From the NCBI RefSeq assembly GCF_001439785.1, contig NZ_JYLI01000004.1, positions 124,001 to 188,000 on the forward strand: a stretch of 64,000 nt of DNA. The letters are read 5' to 3'. Positions 54,865 to 63,728 of this stretch are shown here, piece after piece. Below the pieces are notes generated by a model. The model saw only the letters and a program-made list of their open reading frames with translations. It was not told the origin of the DNA and made no database searches. Made by a program: the position numbers and the translations under genes. Within the stretch, counting starts at the first letter, position 1. Each line of letters starts with the position of its first letter. Source of the stretch: Pseudomonas poae. GTDB taxonomy: Bacteria > Pseudomonadota > Gammaproteobacteria > Pseudomonadales > Pseudomonadaceae.

Positions 54865-56514
54865 TTACAGCAGGATGGTGCGAATGTCGTTCAGCAACTG
54901 GCTCAGACGCTGGGTGAAGCGCGCAGCCGCAGCACCGTTGATCACGCGGTGATCGTAGGACAGCGACAGCGGCAGCATCAGCTTGGGCTGGAACGTTTTG
55001 CCGTCCCACACCGGCTGGATGGTCGCCTTGGATACGCCAAGGATCGCCACTTCCGGCGCGTTGACGATTGGCGTGAAGCCAGTGCCGCCAATGTGACCCA
55101 GGCTTGAGATGGTGAAGCAGGCGCCCTGCATGTCATCTGCGGTGAGCTTCTTGTCACGGGCCTTGGCAGCCAGCGCAGCAGCCTCGGCGGCAAGCTGCAA
55201 CAGGCTCTTCTGATCAACGTTCTTGATCACAGGCACCAGCAGGCCATCCGGGGTATCAACCGCAAAACCTACGTGCACGTACTTCTTGCGAATGATCGCC
55301 TTGCCGCTTGGCGCCAGCGAACTGTTGAAGTCCGGCAGCTCCTTGAGCAGGTGCGCGCAGGCCTTGAGCAGCAGTGGCAGCACGGTCAGCTTGACGCCGG
55401 CTTTCTCGGCCACGGCTTTCTGCGCAACGCGGAAAGCTTCGAGGTCGGTGATGTCGGCCTGGTCGAACTGGGTCACGTGCGGGATGTTCAGCCAGCTGCG
55501 GTGCAGGCTCGACGCGCCGATTTGCATCAGGCGAGTCATCGGCACTTCTTCGGTTTCGCCGAAGCGGCTGAAGTCCACGACCGGAATCGGTGGAATGCCC
55601 GCGCCGCCAGTCGCAGCGCCGGCAGCCGGAGCTTCCTTGGCCTTCTGCATCATGGCCTTGACGTACACCTGCACGTCTTCCTTGAGCACGCGACCGTGCG
55701 GGCCGGTGGCCGACACAGCGTTCAGCTCAACGCCGAATTCACGGGCCAACTGGCGTACCGCCGGACCGGCGTGAACCTTGGCGCCGCTTGGCGCAGGTGC
55801 GGCAGCAGCAGGGGCCGGTGCGGCCTCGGCTTTTGCAGCAGGGGCTGCGGCAGGGGCAGCCGGAGCAGCTTCAGCCTTTGCAGCAGCCGGAGCAGCAGCG
55901 GGTGCTGGAGCGGCAGCCGACGCAGCGCCTTGTACTTTCAACTTGAGGATGAAGTCGCCAGTGCCGACTTCATCTTCCAGCTTGACCGCGATGCTTTCCA
56001 CTACGCCGGCAGCCGGCGATGGGATTTCCATGGATGCCTTGTCGGACTCCAGGGTGATCAGCGACTGGTCGGCTTCGACGGTGTCGCCGACCTTGACCAG
56101 CAGCTCGATGATCTTGGCCTTGCCCGACGAACCGATGTCCGGGACGTGAATGTCCTGGACCGTGGCTTCTGCCGGTGCAGCAGCCGGAGCCGCAGGGGCT
56201 TCGGCGGCGGCAGGTTTTTCAACGGCAGGCGCGGGCGCGGCAGCGGCTTCAGCCTTGGCCGCAGGGGCTGCATCGGCAGCACCTTCGATTTCCAGCTCCA
56301 GCAGTTCGTCGCCTTCTTTCAGGCGATCGCCCAGCTTCACTTTCAGGCTTTTGACCACGCCGGCCTTGGGAGCAGGGATTTCCATGCTCGCCTTGTCCGA
56401 TTCGAGGGTCAGGATGCTCTGGTCGGCTTCGACGGTGTCGCCGACCTTCACAAACAGCTCGATTACTTCACCTTCACCGCTGCCGATGTCAGGTACGCGA
56501 ATGAGTTCGCTCAC
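54865..56514 (-). CDS. aceF: Pyruvate dehydrogenase E2, dihydrolipoamide acetyltransferase
   Basis: This 549-residue core subunit of pyruvate dehydrogenase has two lipoyl domains, each with the lipoylation lysine in ESDKASMEIP (Lys41 and about Lys159), joined by long Ala/Pro linkers. A peripheral-subunit binding domain (near residues 245-290, AGPAVRQLAREFGVELNAVS) and a catalytic acetyltransferase domain follow, the latter ending with SYDHRVINGAAAARF. The enzyme moves acetyl groups to CoA. It begins 11 bases after aceE and is co-transcribed with it. The lpd gene is not adjacent. Confidence 0.97.
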   Translation of the reverse strand: MSELIRVPDIGSGEGEVIELFVKVGDTVEADQSILTLESDKASMEIPAPKAGVVKSLKVKLGDRLKEGDELLELEIEGAADAAPAAKAEAAAAPAPAVEKPAAAEAPAAPAAAPAEATVQDIHVPDIGSSGKAKIIELLVKVGDTVEADQSLITLESDKASMEIPSPAAGVVESIAVKLEDEVGTGDFILKLKVQGAASAAAPAPAAAPAAAKAEAAPAAPAAAPAAKAEAAPAPAAAAPAPSGAKVHAGPAVRQLAREFGVELNAVSATGPHGRVLKEDVQVYVKAMMQKAKEAPAAGAATGGAGIPPIPVVDFSRFGETEEVPMTRLMQIGASSLHRSWLNIPHVTQFDQADITDLEAFRVAQKAVAEKAGVKLTVLPLLLKACAHLLKELPDFNSSLAPSGKAIIRKKYVHVGFAVDTPDGLLVPVIKNVDQKSLLQLAAEAAALAAKARDKKLTADDMQGACFTISSLGHIGGTGFTPIVNAPEVAILGVSKATIQPVWDGKTFQPKLMLPLSLSYDHRVINGAAAARFTQRLSQLLNDIRTILL

Positions 56515-56525
56515 AAAAAGTCTCC

Positions 56526-59171
56526 TCAGCAGTCCAGTGGGTTGCGTTTTTCCGGGTTGATCCCGAACTTGACGATGGCGTCAGCCACCACCTTGGGTTC
56601 GATCTCACCACGGTCAGCCAAGGCTTCCAGGGCTGCCAACACCACGAAGTGACGGTCGACTTCGAAGAAGTGACGCAGCTTCTTGCGGCTGTCACTGCGG
56701 CCGAAACCGTCGGTGCCCAGGACTTTGAATTCCTTGGACGGGACCCACTGGCGAATCTGTTCGGCAAACAGCTTCATGTAGTCGGTAGAGGCAATCACTG
56801 GACCCTTGCGGCCGGCCAGGCATTCTTCGACGTAGCTCAATGCAGGCTTCTGACCAGGGTGCAGGCGGTTGTTGCGCTCCACGGCCAGGCCGTCGCGACG
56901 CAGTTCGTTGAAGCTGGTAACGCTCCACACGTCGGCGCCGACGTTGAATTCGTCACGCAGGATCTTCGCCGCTTCGCGCACTTCACGCAGGATGGTGCCG
57001 GAGCCCATCAGCTGTACGTGGTGTGCCGCTTCCCTGGTGTCTTCTTCGAGCAGGTACATGCCCTTGATGATGCCTTCTTCCACGCCAGCCGGCATCGCAG
57101 GCTGCTGGTAGGACTCGTTCATCACGGTGATGTAGTAGAAAACGTCCTGCTGCTGCTCGGTCATCTTCTTCATGCCGTCCTGAATGATCACCGCCAGCTC
57201 GTAGCCGTAGGTTGGGTCAAAGGTGCGGCAGTTCGGGATAGTGGCCGCCAGGATGTGGCTGTGACCGTCTTCGTGTTGCAGGCCTTCGCCGTTCAGCGTG
57301 GTACGACCAGCGGTGCCGCCGATCAGGAAACCACGGGTACGGCTGTCGCCGGCTGCCCATGCCAGGTCGCCGATACGCTGGAAACCGAACATCGAGTAGA
57401 AGATGTAGAACGGCAGCATCGGCTGGTTGTGGCTGGAGTACGAAGTACCGGCAGCGATGAAGGAGCTCATGGCGCCCGCTTCGTTGATGCCTTCTTCGAG
57501 GATCTGGCCCTTCTTGTCTTCCTTGTAGAACATCACCTGGTCTTTATCGACTGGCTCGTAGAGCTGGCCGACCGAGGAGTAGATGCCCAGCTGACGGAAC
57601 ATGCCTTCCATACCGAAGGTACGGGCTTCGTCCGGGATGATCGGGACGATGCGCGAACCGATTTCCTTGTCCTTGACCAGTTGCGCGAGGATGCGCACGA
57701 AGGCCATGGTGGTGGAAATTTCACGGTCGCCCGAACCGTCCAGGATAGCCTTGAGGGTATCCAGTGGCGGTGTAGGAATATCGAACGATTTGGCGCGGCG
57801 CTGCGGCACGAAACCGCCCAGTGCGGTGCGACGCTCGCTGAGGTAGCGGGCTTCGGCACTGTTTGGCTCAGGCTTGAAGAACGGCAGGTTCTCCAGCTCT
57901 TCGTCCTTGACCGGAATGTCGAAACGGTCGCGGAACAGCTTCAGGCTGTCGACATCGACTTTCTTGGTGTTGTGCGCGGTGTTCTTCGCTTCGCCGGCAC
58001 CGGTGCCATAACCCTTGATGGTCTTGGCCAGGATGACGGTAGGCTGCTCTTTGTGGTTGACCGCTTCGTGGTACGCCGCGTAGACCTTGTACGGGTCGTG
58101 ACCGCCACGGTTGAGTTTCCAGATCTCGTCGTCGGACAGGTCGGCAACCATCGCCTTGAGTTCAGGCGTGTTGAAGAAGTGTTCACGCACGAACGCGCCG
58201 TCTTTGGCCTTGTAGTTCTGGTACTCGCCGTCGATGACTTCGTCCATGCGACGTTGCAGGATACCGTCGACGTCCTTGGCCAGCAGTGGGTCCCAGAAAC
58301 GGCCCCAGATGACTTTGGTGACGTTCCAGTGAGCGCCACGGAACACGCCTTCGAGTTCCTGGATGATCTTGGCGTTGCCGCGAACCGGACCGTCGAGGCG
58401 CTGCAGGTTGCAGTTGATGACGAAGATCAGGTTGTCGAGCTTCTCGCGGCCGGCCAGGGAGATGGCGCCGAGGGATTCCGGCTCGTCGCACTCGCCGTCG
58501 CCCAGGAAGCACCAGACCTTCTGCTTGCCTTCCGGGATGAAACCACGGGCTTCCAGGTACTTCATGAAGCGTGCCTGGTAGATTGCCTGGATCGGGCCCA
58601 GACCCATGGAAACGGTCGGGAACTGCCAGAAATCAGGCATCAGCCAAGGGTGCGGGTAGGACGACAGGCCCTGACCGTCGACTTCCTGGCGGAAGTTGTT
58701 CATTTGCTCTTCGCTGATGCGGCCTTCCATGAACGCACGGGCGTAAACGCCTGGGGAAGTGTGGCCCTGGAAGTAGATCAGGTCGCCGCCGTGTTCGTCG
58801 GTCGGGGCCTGGAAGAAGTAGTTGAAGCCGATGTCATACAGGGTTGCGCTGGAAGCGAAGCTGGAGATGTGACCGCCCAGGTCCGAATCTTTCAAGTTCG
58901 TGCGCATTACCATCGCCATGGCGTTCCAGCGTACCAGCGAGCGAATGCGGCGTTCCATGAACAGGTCGCCAGGCATGCGTGCTTCGTGGGTAACGGGGAT
59001 GGTGTTGCGGTATGGCGTGGTGATGGCGTAAGGCAACTGCGAGCCGCTGCGGGTCGCGAGTTCGCCCATGCGGGTCATCAGGTAATGAGCACGGTCTTCG
59101 CCTTCTTTGTCGAGAACCGATTCCAGGGCGTCCAGCCATTCCTGGGTTTCGACGGGATCGAGGTCTTGCAT
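56526..59171 (-). CDS. aceE: Pyruvate dehydrogenase E1, homodimeric type
   Basis: The 881-residue thiamine diphosphate enzyme decarboxylates pyruvate and acetylates the lipoyl groups of AceF. The ThDP motif GDGECDEPESLGAISLAGRE near residue 230 and FVINCNLQRLDGPVRGN are typical. The start is set at ATG 59171 (MQDLDPVETQEWLDALESV), which has GGAG seven bases upstream and gives the length known for Pseudomonas AceE; the open frame to 59246 adds 25 residues with a weaker ribosome site. Two GntR-type palindromes lie upstream. Confidence 0.96.
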   Translation of the reverse strand: MQDLDPVETQEWLDALESVLDKEGEDRAHYLMTRMGELATRSGSQLPYAITTPYRNTIPVTHEARMPGDLFMERRIRSLVRWNAMAMVMRTNLKDSDLGGHISSFASSATLYDIGFNYFFQAPTDEHGGDLIYFQGHTSPGVYARAFMEGRISEEQMNNFRQEVDGQGLSSYPHPWLMPDFWQFPTVSMGLGPIQAIYQARFMKYLEARGFIPEGKQKVWCFLGDGECDEPESLGAISLAGREKLDNLIFVINCNLQRLDGPVRGNAKIIQELEGVFRGAHWNVTKVIWGRFWDPLLAKDVDGILQRRMDEVIDGEYQNYKAKDGAFVREHFFNTPELKAMVADLSDDEIWKLNRGGHDPYKVYAAYHEAVNHKEQPTVILAKTIKGYGTGAGEAKNTAHNTKKVDVDSLKLFRDRFDIPVKDEELENLPFFKPEPNSAEARYLSERRTALGGFVPQRRAKSFDIPTPPLDTLKAILDGSGDREISTTMAFVRILAQLVKDKEIGSRIVPIIPDEARTFGMEGMFRQLGIYSSVGQLYEPVDKDQVMFYKEDKKGQILEEGINEAGAMSSFIAAGTSYSSHNQPMLPFYIFYSMFGFQRIGDLAWAAGDSRTRGFLIGGTAGRTTLNGEGLQHEDGHSHILAATIPNCRTFDPTYGYELAVIIQDGMKKMTEQQQDVFYYITVMNESYQQPAMPAGVEEGIIKGMYLLEEDTREAAHHVQLMGSGTILREVREAAKILRDEFNVGADVWSVTSFNELRRDGLAVERNNRLHPGQKPALSYVEECLAGRKGPVIASTDYMKLFAEQIRQWVPSKEFKVLGTDGFGRSDSRKKLRHFFEVDRHFVVLAALEALADRGEIEPKVVADAIVKFGINPEKRNPLDC

Positions 59172-59281
59172 GGCTTGCTCCAGGGCGGAAAGGCTACCAG
59201 AATCGGTTGCCTGAAGTTTGCGACTGGCCTTGTGGGCAGACGACATAAATTCTTGGATGGCCGAAGGTTGCTTCGGCGTCC

Positions 59282-59296
59282 TGTAGTTTTACTACA
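59282..59296. promoter_or_regulatory. GntR/FadR-type operator upstream of aceE, site 1
   Basis: The perfect dyad TGTAGTTTTACTACA contains TAGT-TTT-ACTA, which fits the FadR-subfamily consensus TNGTNNNACNA. PdhR of E. coli, which controls its pyruvate dehydrogenase operon, belongs to the same subfamily. Site 2 lies 52 bases away, centre to centre, about five helical turns. Confidence 0.6.
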
Positions 59297-59334
59297 AATC
59301 GGCGGCCATTTCAGCCTTTCGAATGTATATACGA

Positions 59335-59348
59335 GTAGTAAAACTACA
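59335..59348. promoter_or_regulatory. GntR/FadR-type operator upstream of aceE, site 2
   Basis: GTAGTAAAACTACA holds the dyad GTAGT-AAA-ACTAC, the inverse of site 1. On the minus strand it stands just upstream of an AT-rich TATATA stretch (59325-59331) that may be the -10 region of the aceE promoter. Confidence 0.6.
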
Positions 59349-59350
59349 CA

Positions 59351-59373
59351 AGACCGAGCGTATGGCTCGGTCT
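59351..59373. other. Strong hairpin between aceE and glnE
   Basis: A perfect 9-bp stem (AGACCGAGC and GCTCGGTCT, loop GTATG) lies next to operator site 2. It has no T run on the plus strand. It may insulate the aceE promoter from other transcription. The rest of the 383-bp gap to glnE (59374-59554) is AT-rich and shows no gene; it probably holds the glnE promoter. Confidence 0.55.
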
Positions 59374-59554
59374 GGCTGGTGAGCATAATCGTTAATGTTG
59401 ATCTTTTGCGAACAAGAAAAGGTTCAAGTTTGATGTTACCTGCCAAGATTGATTTAATTTCAGCTATTTCTAACTTTTGTTCGACAGTTCTTCAACGGGA
59501 GCGGTTCATGCGCTCACCTCTACAGGCCGTTTACACGCCGATCAAGGATAGACC

Positions 59555-62494
59555 ATGAGCCTTCCAACGCTGGCCGAACTGCCTGCCATTCTCTTGCCAT
59601 TTGCCCAGCGGGCCGAGCAGTCATTTCGTGACGCCGTGGCCGCGCTGGATGACGATAATGGACTGTGTGCGTGGACGCCGCAACGGTGGGCAGCGTTTAC
59701 CCGTGTGTGCGCCGCCAGTGATTTTGTCATTGAACAGAGCGTTCGTGACCCTTTGATGTTGCTTGAGTTGGTGGCCTGGGGCGAGCTGGATCGCGGCTTT
59801 GCGCCGGGCGAGCTGTGCAGCCAGATCGCCGGCGCTGTGCAACAGGCGCAGACGGAAGATGAACTGGGCCGTTTGCTGCGGCGCCAGCGTACGCGCCAGC
59901 AAGTGCGCATCATCTGGCGCGACCTGACCCGCCAGGCCGACCTGGTGCAAACCTGCCGCGACCTCTCCGACATGGCCGACGCCTGCATCGACCAGGCCTA
60001 TCAGTGGTTGTACCAGCGCCACTGCGTGCAGTTCGGCACGCCCACGGGGCGACGCAGCGGCGACGCCCAGCACATGGTCATCCTCGGCATGGGCAAGCTC
60101 GGCGCAATGGAGCTTAACCTGTCGTCGGATATCGACCTGATCTTCGCCTACCCCGAAGGTGGCGAGACGGTGGGGGTGAAGCGCTCGCTGGACAATCAGG
60201 AGTTTTTCATCCGTCTTGGTCAAAAACTGATCAAGGCGCTGGACCCGATGACCGTCGATGGCTTTGTCTTTCGCGTCGACATGCGCCTGCGCCCCTACGG
60301 TTCCGCCGGCGCGCTGGTGCTGAGCTTCAACGCGCTGGAGCAGTATTACCAGGACCAGGGTCGCGACTGGGAGCGCTACGCGATGATCAAGGCGCGGGTG
60401 GTGGCGGGCGATCAGGTGGCCGGTGCGCTGCTGCTGGATATGCTGCGACCGTTCGTCTACCGCCGTTACCTGGATTTTTCGGCCATCGAAGCGCTGCGCA
60501 CCATGAAGCAGTTGATCCAGCAGGAAGTGCGGCGCAAGGGCATGGCCGAAAACATCAAGCTGGGTTCGGGCGGCATTCGCGAAGTGGAATTTATCGCCCA
60601 GGCGTTCCAGCTCATTCACGGTGGCCGCGACCTGAGCCTGCAACAGCGGCCACTGCTCAACGTGCTGGGCACTCTCGAAGGCCAGGGTTATCTGCCGCCG
60701 GCGGTGATTGCCGAGTTGCGCAATGGCTACGAATTCCTGCGCTACACCGAACACGCCATCCAGGCGATTGCCGACCGTCAGACGCAGATGCTTCCCGATA
60801 GCCCGGAAGACCAGGCGCGCATTGCCTTTATGCTCGGCTTTGCCGACTGGACGGCGTTTCACGAGCGCCTGATGCACTGGCGTGGCCGCGTGGACTGGCA
60901 CTTCCGCCAGGTGATTGCCGATCCGGATGAGGAGGAGGGCGAAGAAAGCGAGTTGGTCGTGGGCGGTGAGTGGTTGCCATTATGGGAAGAATCCCAGGAT
61001 GACGATGCGGCCTGCCGCCAACTGGCCGAAGGCGGCTTTACCGATGCACCCAAGGCGCTCAAGGCCCTCGCCAGCCTGCGCAGCAGCCCGCAATTGCGCG
61101 CCATGCAGCGTCTGGGGCGCGAGCGCCTGGATGCCTTTATTCCGCGCCTGCTGGCCCAGGCCGTGGAACACGCCAACCCGGACCTGGTGATGGAGCGGGT
61201 ATTGCCGCTGGTGGAAGCCGTCGCCCGCCGTTCGGCCTACCTGGTGCTGCTCACCGAAAACCCCGACGCCCTGCGCCGCTTGCTGACCCTGTGCGCCGCC
61301 AGCCCGTGGATCGCCGAGCAAATCACGCGCTTCCCGCTGCTGCTGGATGAATTGCTCAACGAAGGCCGCCTGTTCAAACCGCCGCTGGCGCCGGAGTTGG
61401 CCGCCGAGCTGCGCGAGCGCCTCACGCGTATCCCCGAGGACGACCTCGAGCAGCAGATGGAAGCCCTGCGCCACTTCAAACTCGCCCACCGCCTGCGCGT
61501 GGCGGCCTCGGAAATCGCTGGCAGCCTGCCGTTGATGAAGGTCAGCGACTACCTCACCTGGCTCGCCGAAGCCATTCTCGAACAAGTGCTGGCTCTGGCC
61601 TGGCGCCAGACGGTCGCGCGCCACGGCTCGCCGCAGCGGCTGGATGGCAGCCTGTGCAATCCGGGGTTCATCATCGTCGGGTATGGCAAGGTTGGCGGCA
61701 TCGAACTGGGCCATGGCTCGGACCTGGACCTGGTGTTTATCCACGATGGCGACCCCCATGCCGAAACCGACGGCGCCAAGCCAATCGATGGTGCGCAGTT
61801 CTTCACGCGCCTGGGCCAGCGCATCATTCACCTGCTGACCACCCAGACCAACTCCGGCCAGCTGTACGAAGTGGACATGCGCCTGCGACCGTCCGGCGCG
61901 TCCGGGCTATTGGTCAGTTCGCTGGGGGCATTCGACCGCTATCAACAAAATGAAGCCTGGACATGGGAACATCAGGCCCTGATCCGCGCGCGGGTGCTGG
62001 TGGGCAGCCAGGATGTGGGCCAGGCATTCGAGCAGGTACGGGCGAAAGTGCTGGGGCGTGAGCGCGACTTGGCCAAGCTGCGCCAGGAGGTCAGCGAGAT
62101 GCGCGCCAGGATGCGCGACAACCTCGGCACCAAGGCCACCACGGCCGGTACCGGCGCCAATGCCTTCGAGGCTACGGCCGTGTTCGACCTCAAGCAGGAC
62201 GCCGGAGGTATCGTCGATATTGAATTTATGGTGCAATACGCGGCTTTGGCGTGGTCTGCGCAACATCCTTCGTTGCTGCGCTTCACCGACAATATCCGCA
62301 TTCTGGAGGGCCTGGAGCAGGTCGGGCTGATGCCCGCCGCCGATGCCCATCTGTTGCGTGAGGTGTACAAGGCCTACCGTTCTGCCGCACACCGCCAGGC
62401 CTTGCAAAACGAGGCCGGCACGGTAGCCGGGGATCAGTTCGCCGACGAACGGCGCCAGGTGATGCGGATCTGGAATGAACTGGGGTTAAGCTGA
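59555..62494 (+). CDS. glnE: Bifunctional glutamine synthetase adenylyltransferase/adenylyl-removing enzyme
   Basis: GlnE adds or removes AMP on glutamine synthetase according to PII state. The 979-residue protein has two nucleotidyltransferase domains: the N-terminal adenylyl-removing half with GMGKLGAMELNLSSDIDLIF near residue 180, and the C-terminal adenylylating half with GYGKVGGIELGHGSDLDLVF near residue 707. Both keep the paired aspartates (DIDL, DLDL). A helical regulatory segment joins them. The ATG is preceded by AAGGA. It is divergent from aceE; a REP pair follows the stop. Confidence 0.97.
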   Translation: MSLPTLAELPAILLPFAQRAEQSFRDAVAALDDDNGLCAWTPQRWAAFTRVCAASDFVIEQSVRDPLMLLELVAWGELDRGFAPGELCSQIAGAVQQAQTEDELGRLLRRQRTRQQVRIIWRDLTRQADLVQTCRDLSDMADACIDQAYQWLYQRHCVQFGTPTGRRSGDAQHMVILGMGKLGAMELNLSSDIDLIFAYPEGGETVGVKRSLDNQEFFIRLGQKLIKALDPMTVDGFVFRVDMRLRPYGSAGALVLSFNALEQYYQDQGRDWERYAMIKARVVAGDQVAGALLLDMLRPFVYRRYLDFSAIEALRTMKQLIQQEVRRKGMAENIKLGSGGIREVEFIAQAFQLIHGGRDLSLQQRPLLNVLGTLEGQGYLPPAVIAELRNGYEFLRYTEHAIQAIADRQTQMLPDSPEDQARIAFMLGFADWTAFHERLMHWRGRVDWHFRQVIADPDEEEGEESELVVGGEWLPLWEESQDDDAACRQLAEGGFTDAPKALKALASLRSSPQLRAMQRLGRERLDAFIPRLLAQAVEHANPDLVMERVLPLVEAVARRSAYLVLLTENPDALRRLLTLCAASPWIAEQITRFPLLLDELLNEGRLFKPPLAPELAAELRERLTRIPEDDLEQQMEALRHFKLAHRLRVAASEIAGSLPLMKVSDYLTWLAEAILEQVLALAWRQTVARHGSPQRLDGSLCNPGFIIVGYGKVGGIELGHGSDLDLVFIHDGDPHAETDGAKPIDGAQFFTRLGQRIIHLLTTQTNSGQLYEVDMRLRPSGASGLLVSSLGAFDRYQQNEAWTWEHQALIRARVLVGSQDVGQAFEQVRAKVLGRERDLAKLRQEVSEMRARMRDNLGTKATTAGTGANAFEATAVFDLKQDAGGIVDIEFMVQYAALAWSAQHPSLLRFTDNIRILEGLEQVGLMPAADAHLLREVYKAYRSAAHRQALQNEAGTVAGDQFADERRQVMRIWNELGLS

Positions 62495-62534
62495 TTAATT
62501 AAGTGGCTCCAATTTAATCTGGAAATCGGCTTTA

Positions 62535-62622
62535 TGTGGGAGCCGGGCTTGCCCGCGATGCAGGCGCCTCGGTACTTCAGCCATACCGAAGCGATGCCAT
62601 CGCAGGCAAGCCAGCTCCCACA
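62535..62622. repeat. REP pair between glnE and waaF
   Basis: TGTGGGAGCCGGGCTTGCCC at one end and GCAGGCAAGCCAGCTCCCACA at the other form an inward-facing pair with a diverged left arm. Confidence 0.85.
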
Positions 62623-62652
62623 AAAAGCGCGATCTACAATCATTGTCGAGGC

Positions 62653-62672
62653 GGGGAGGCATAAGCCTCCCC
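62653..62672 (+). terminator. Hairpin upstream of waaF, possible terminator
   Basis: GGGGAGGC-ATAA-GCCTCCCC is a perfect 8-bp GC stem, followed by GTATCGTTT, which is only a weak T tract. It stands 20 bases before the waaF start and could end glnE transcripts or act in the waaF leader. Confidence 0.5.
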
Positions 62673-62692
62673 GTATCGTTTGTGGAAACTAC

Positions 62693-63727
62693 ATGAATAT
62701 TCTGATCGTTGGGCCCAGTTGGGTCGGTGACATGGTGATGGCACAGACACTGTTCCAGTGCCTGCGCCAGCGCCATCCAGACTGCCAGATCGACGTGCTC
62801 GCCCCCGAGTGGAGCCGACCGATCCTTGAGCGTATGCCTGAAGTGCGCCAGGCCTTGAGTTTTCCGCTCGGCCACGGTGCGCTTGAGCTGGCGACGCGCC
62901 GGCGTATCGGCAAGTCCCTGGCCGGCCGGTACGACCAGGCGATCCTGCTGCCCAACTCGCTCAAGTCGGCGCTGGTGCCCTATTTTGCCGGCATCCCCAA
63001 GCGCACCGGCTGGCGCGGCGAGTTTCGTTATGTGCTGCTCAACGATGTGCGCACCCTCGACAAAACACGCTACCCGCTGATGATCGAGCGCTTCATGGCC
63101 CTGGCCTATGCGCCGGGCGCCGAGCTGCCCACGCCGTACCCACGGCCGAGCCTGCAAATCGACCCGCTGACCCGTGACGCCGCGCTGACCAAGTTCGGCC
63201 TGCAGTTGGATCGCCCGGTGCTGGCGCTGTGCCCGGGGGCGGAGTTTGGCGAGTCCAAGCGCTGGCCGTCGGAGCATTACGCCAAAGTCGCCGAGACGAA
63301 GATTCGCGAAGGGTGGCAGGTGTGGCTGTTCGGTTCGAAAAACGATCATTCGGTGGGCGAAGACATCCGCCAGCGCCTGATCCCAGGCCTGCGCGAAGAA
63401 GCGGTGAACCTGAGCGGCGAGACCTCGCTGGCCGAGGCGATCGACTTGCTCTCCTGCGCCGATTCGGTGGTGTCCAACGACTCCGGGCTGATGCACGTGG
63501 CCGCCGCGCTGAACCGTCCGCTGGTGGCGGTGTACGGCTCCACCTCGCCGGGCTTTACGCCGCCGTTGGCCGACAAGGTCGAAGTGGTGCGCCTGGGCCT
63601 GGAATGCAGCCCGTGCTTTGAACGCACCTGCCGGTTTGGCCACTACAACTGCCTGCGCCAATTACTGCCCCAGCCGGTGACCGATGCGCTGCAGCGGTTG
63701 CAGGGCGACGTGGTCGAGGTTCACTGA
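62693..63727 (+). CDS. waaF: ADP-heptose:LPS heptosyltransferase II
   Basis: WaaF adds the second heptose to the inner core of lipopolysaccharide at the inner face of the cytoplasmic membrane. The 344-residue GT9-family enzyme starts MNILIVGPSWVGDMVMAQTL, the family hallmark. The donor-binding region is seen in CPGAEFGESKRWPSEHYAKV near residue 184 and the SNDSGLMHVAAALNRPLVAV stretch near residue 263. The ATG at 62693 fixes the typical N-terminus; the frame upstream runs through the REP pair. waaC follows one base after the stop. Confidence 0.96.
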   Translation: MNILIVGPSWVGDMVMAQTLFQCLRQRHPDCQIDVLAPEWSRPILERMPEVRQALSFPLGHGALELATRRRIGKSLAGRYDQAILLPNSLKSALVPYFAGIPKRTGWRGEFRYVLLNDVRTLDKTRYPLMIERFMALAYAPGAELPTPYPRPSLQIDPLTRDAALTKFGLQLDRPVLALCPGAEFGESKRWPSEHYAKVAETKIREGWQVWLFGSKNDHSVGEDIRQRLIPGLREEAVNLSGETSLAEAIDLLSCADSVVSNDSGLMHVAAALNRPLVAVYGSTSPGFTPPLADKVEVVRLGLECSPCFERTCRFGHYNCLRQLLPQPVTDALQRLQGDVVEVH

Positions 63728-63728
63728 G

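Noticed and set aside
56649..59558. 969-codon plus-strand open frame opposite aceE
   Set aside because: Shadow of aceE in the third-codon-position frame; no recognisable fold.
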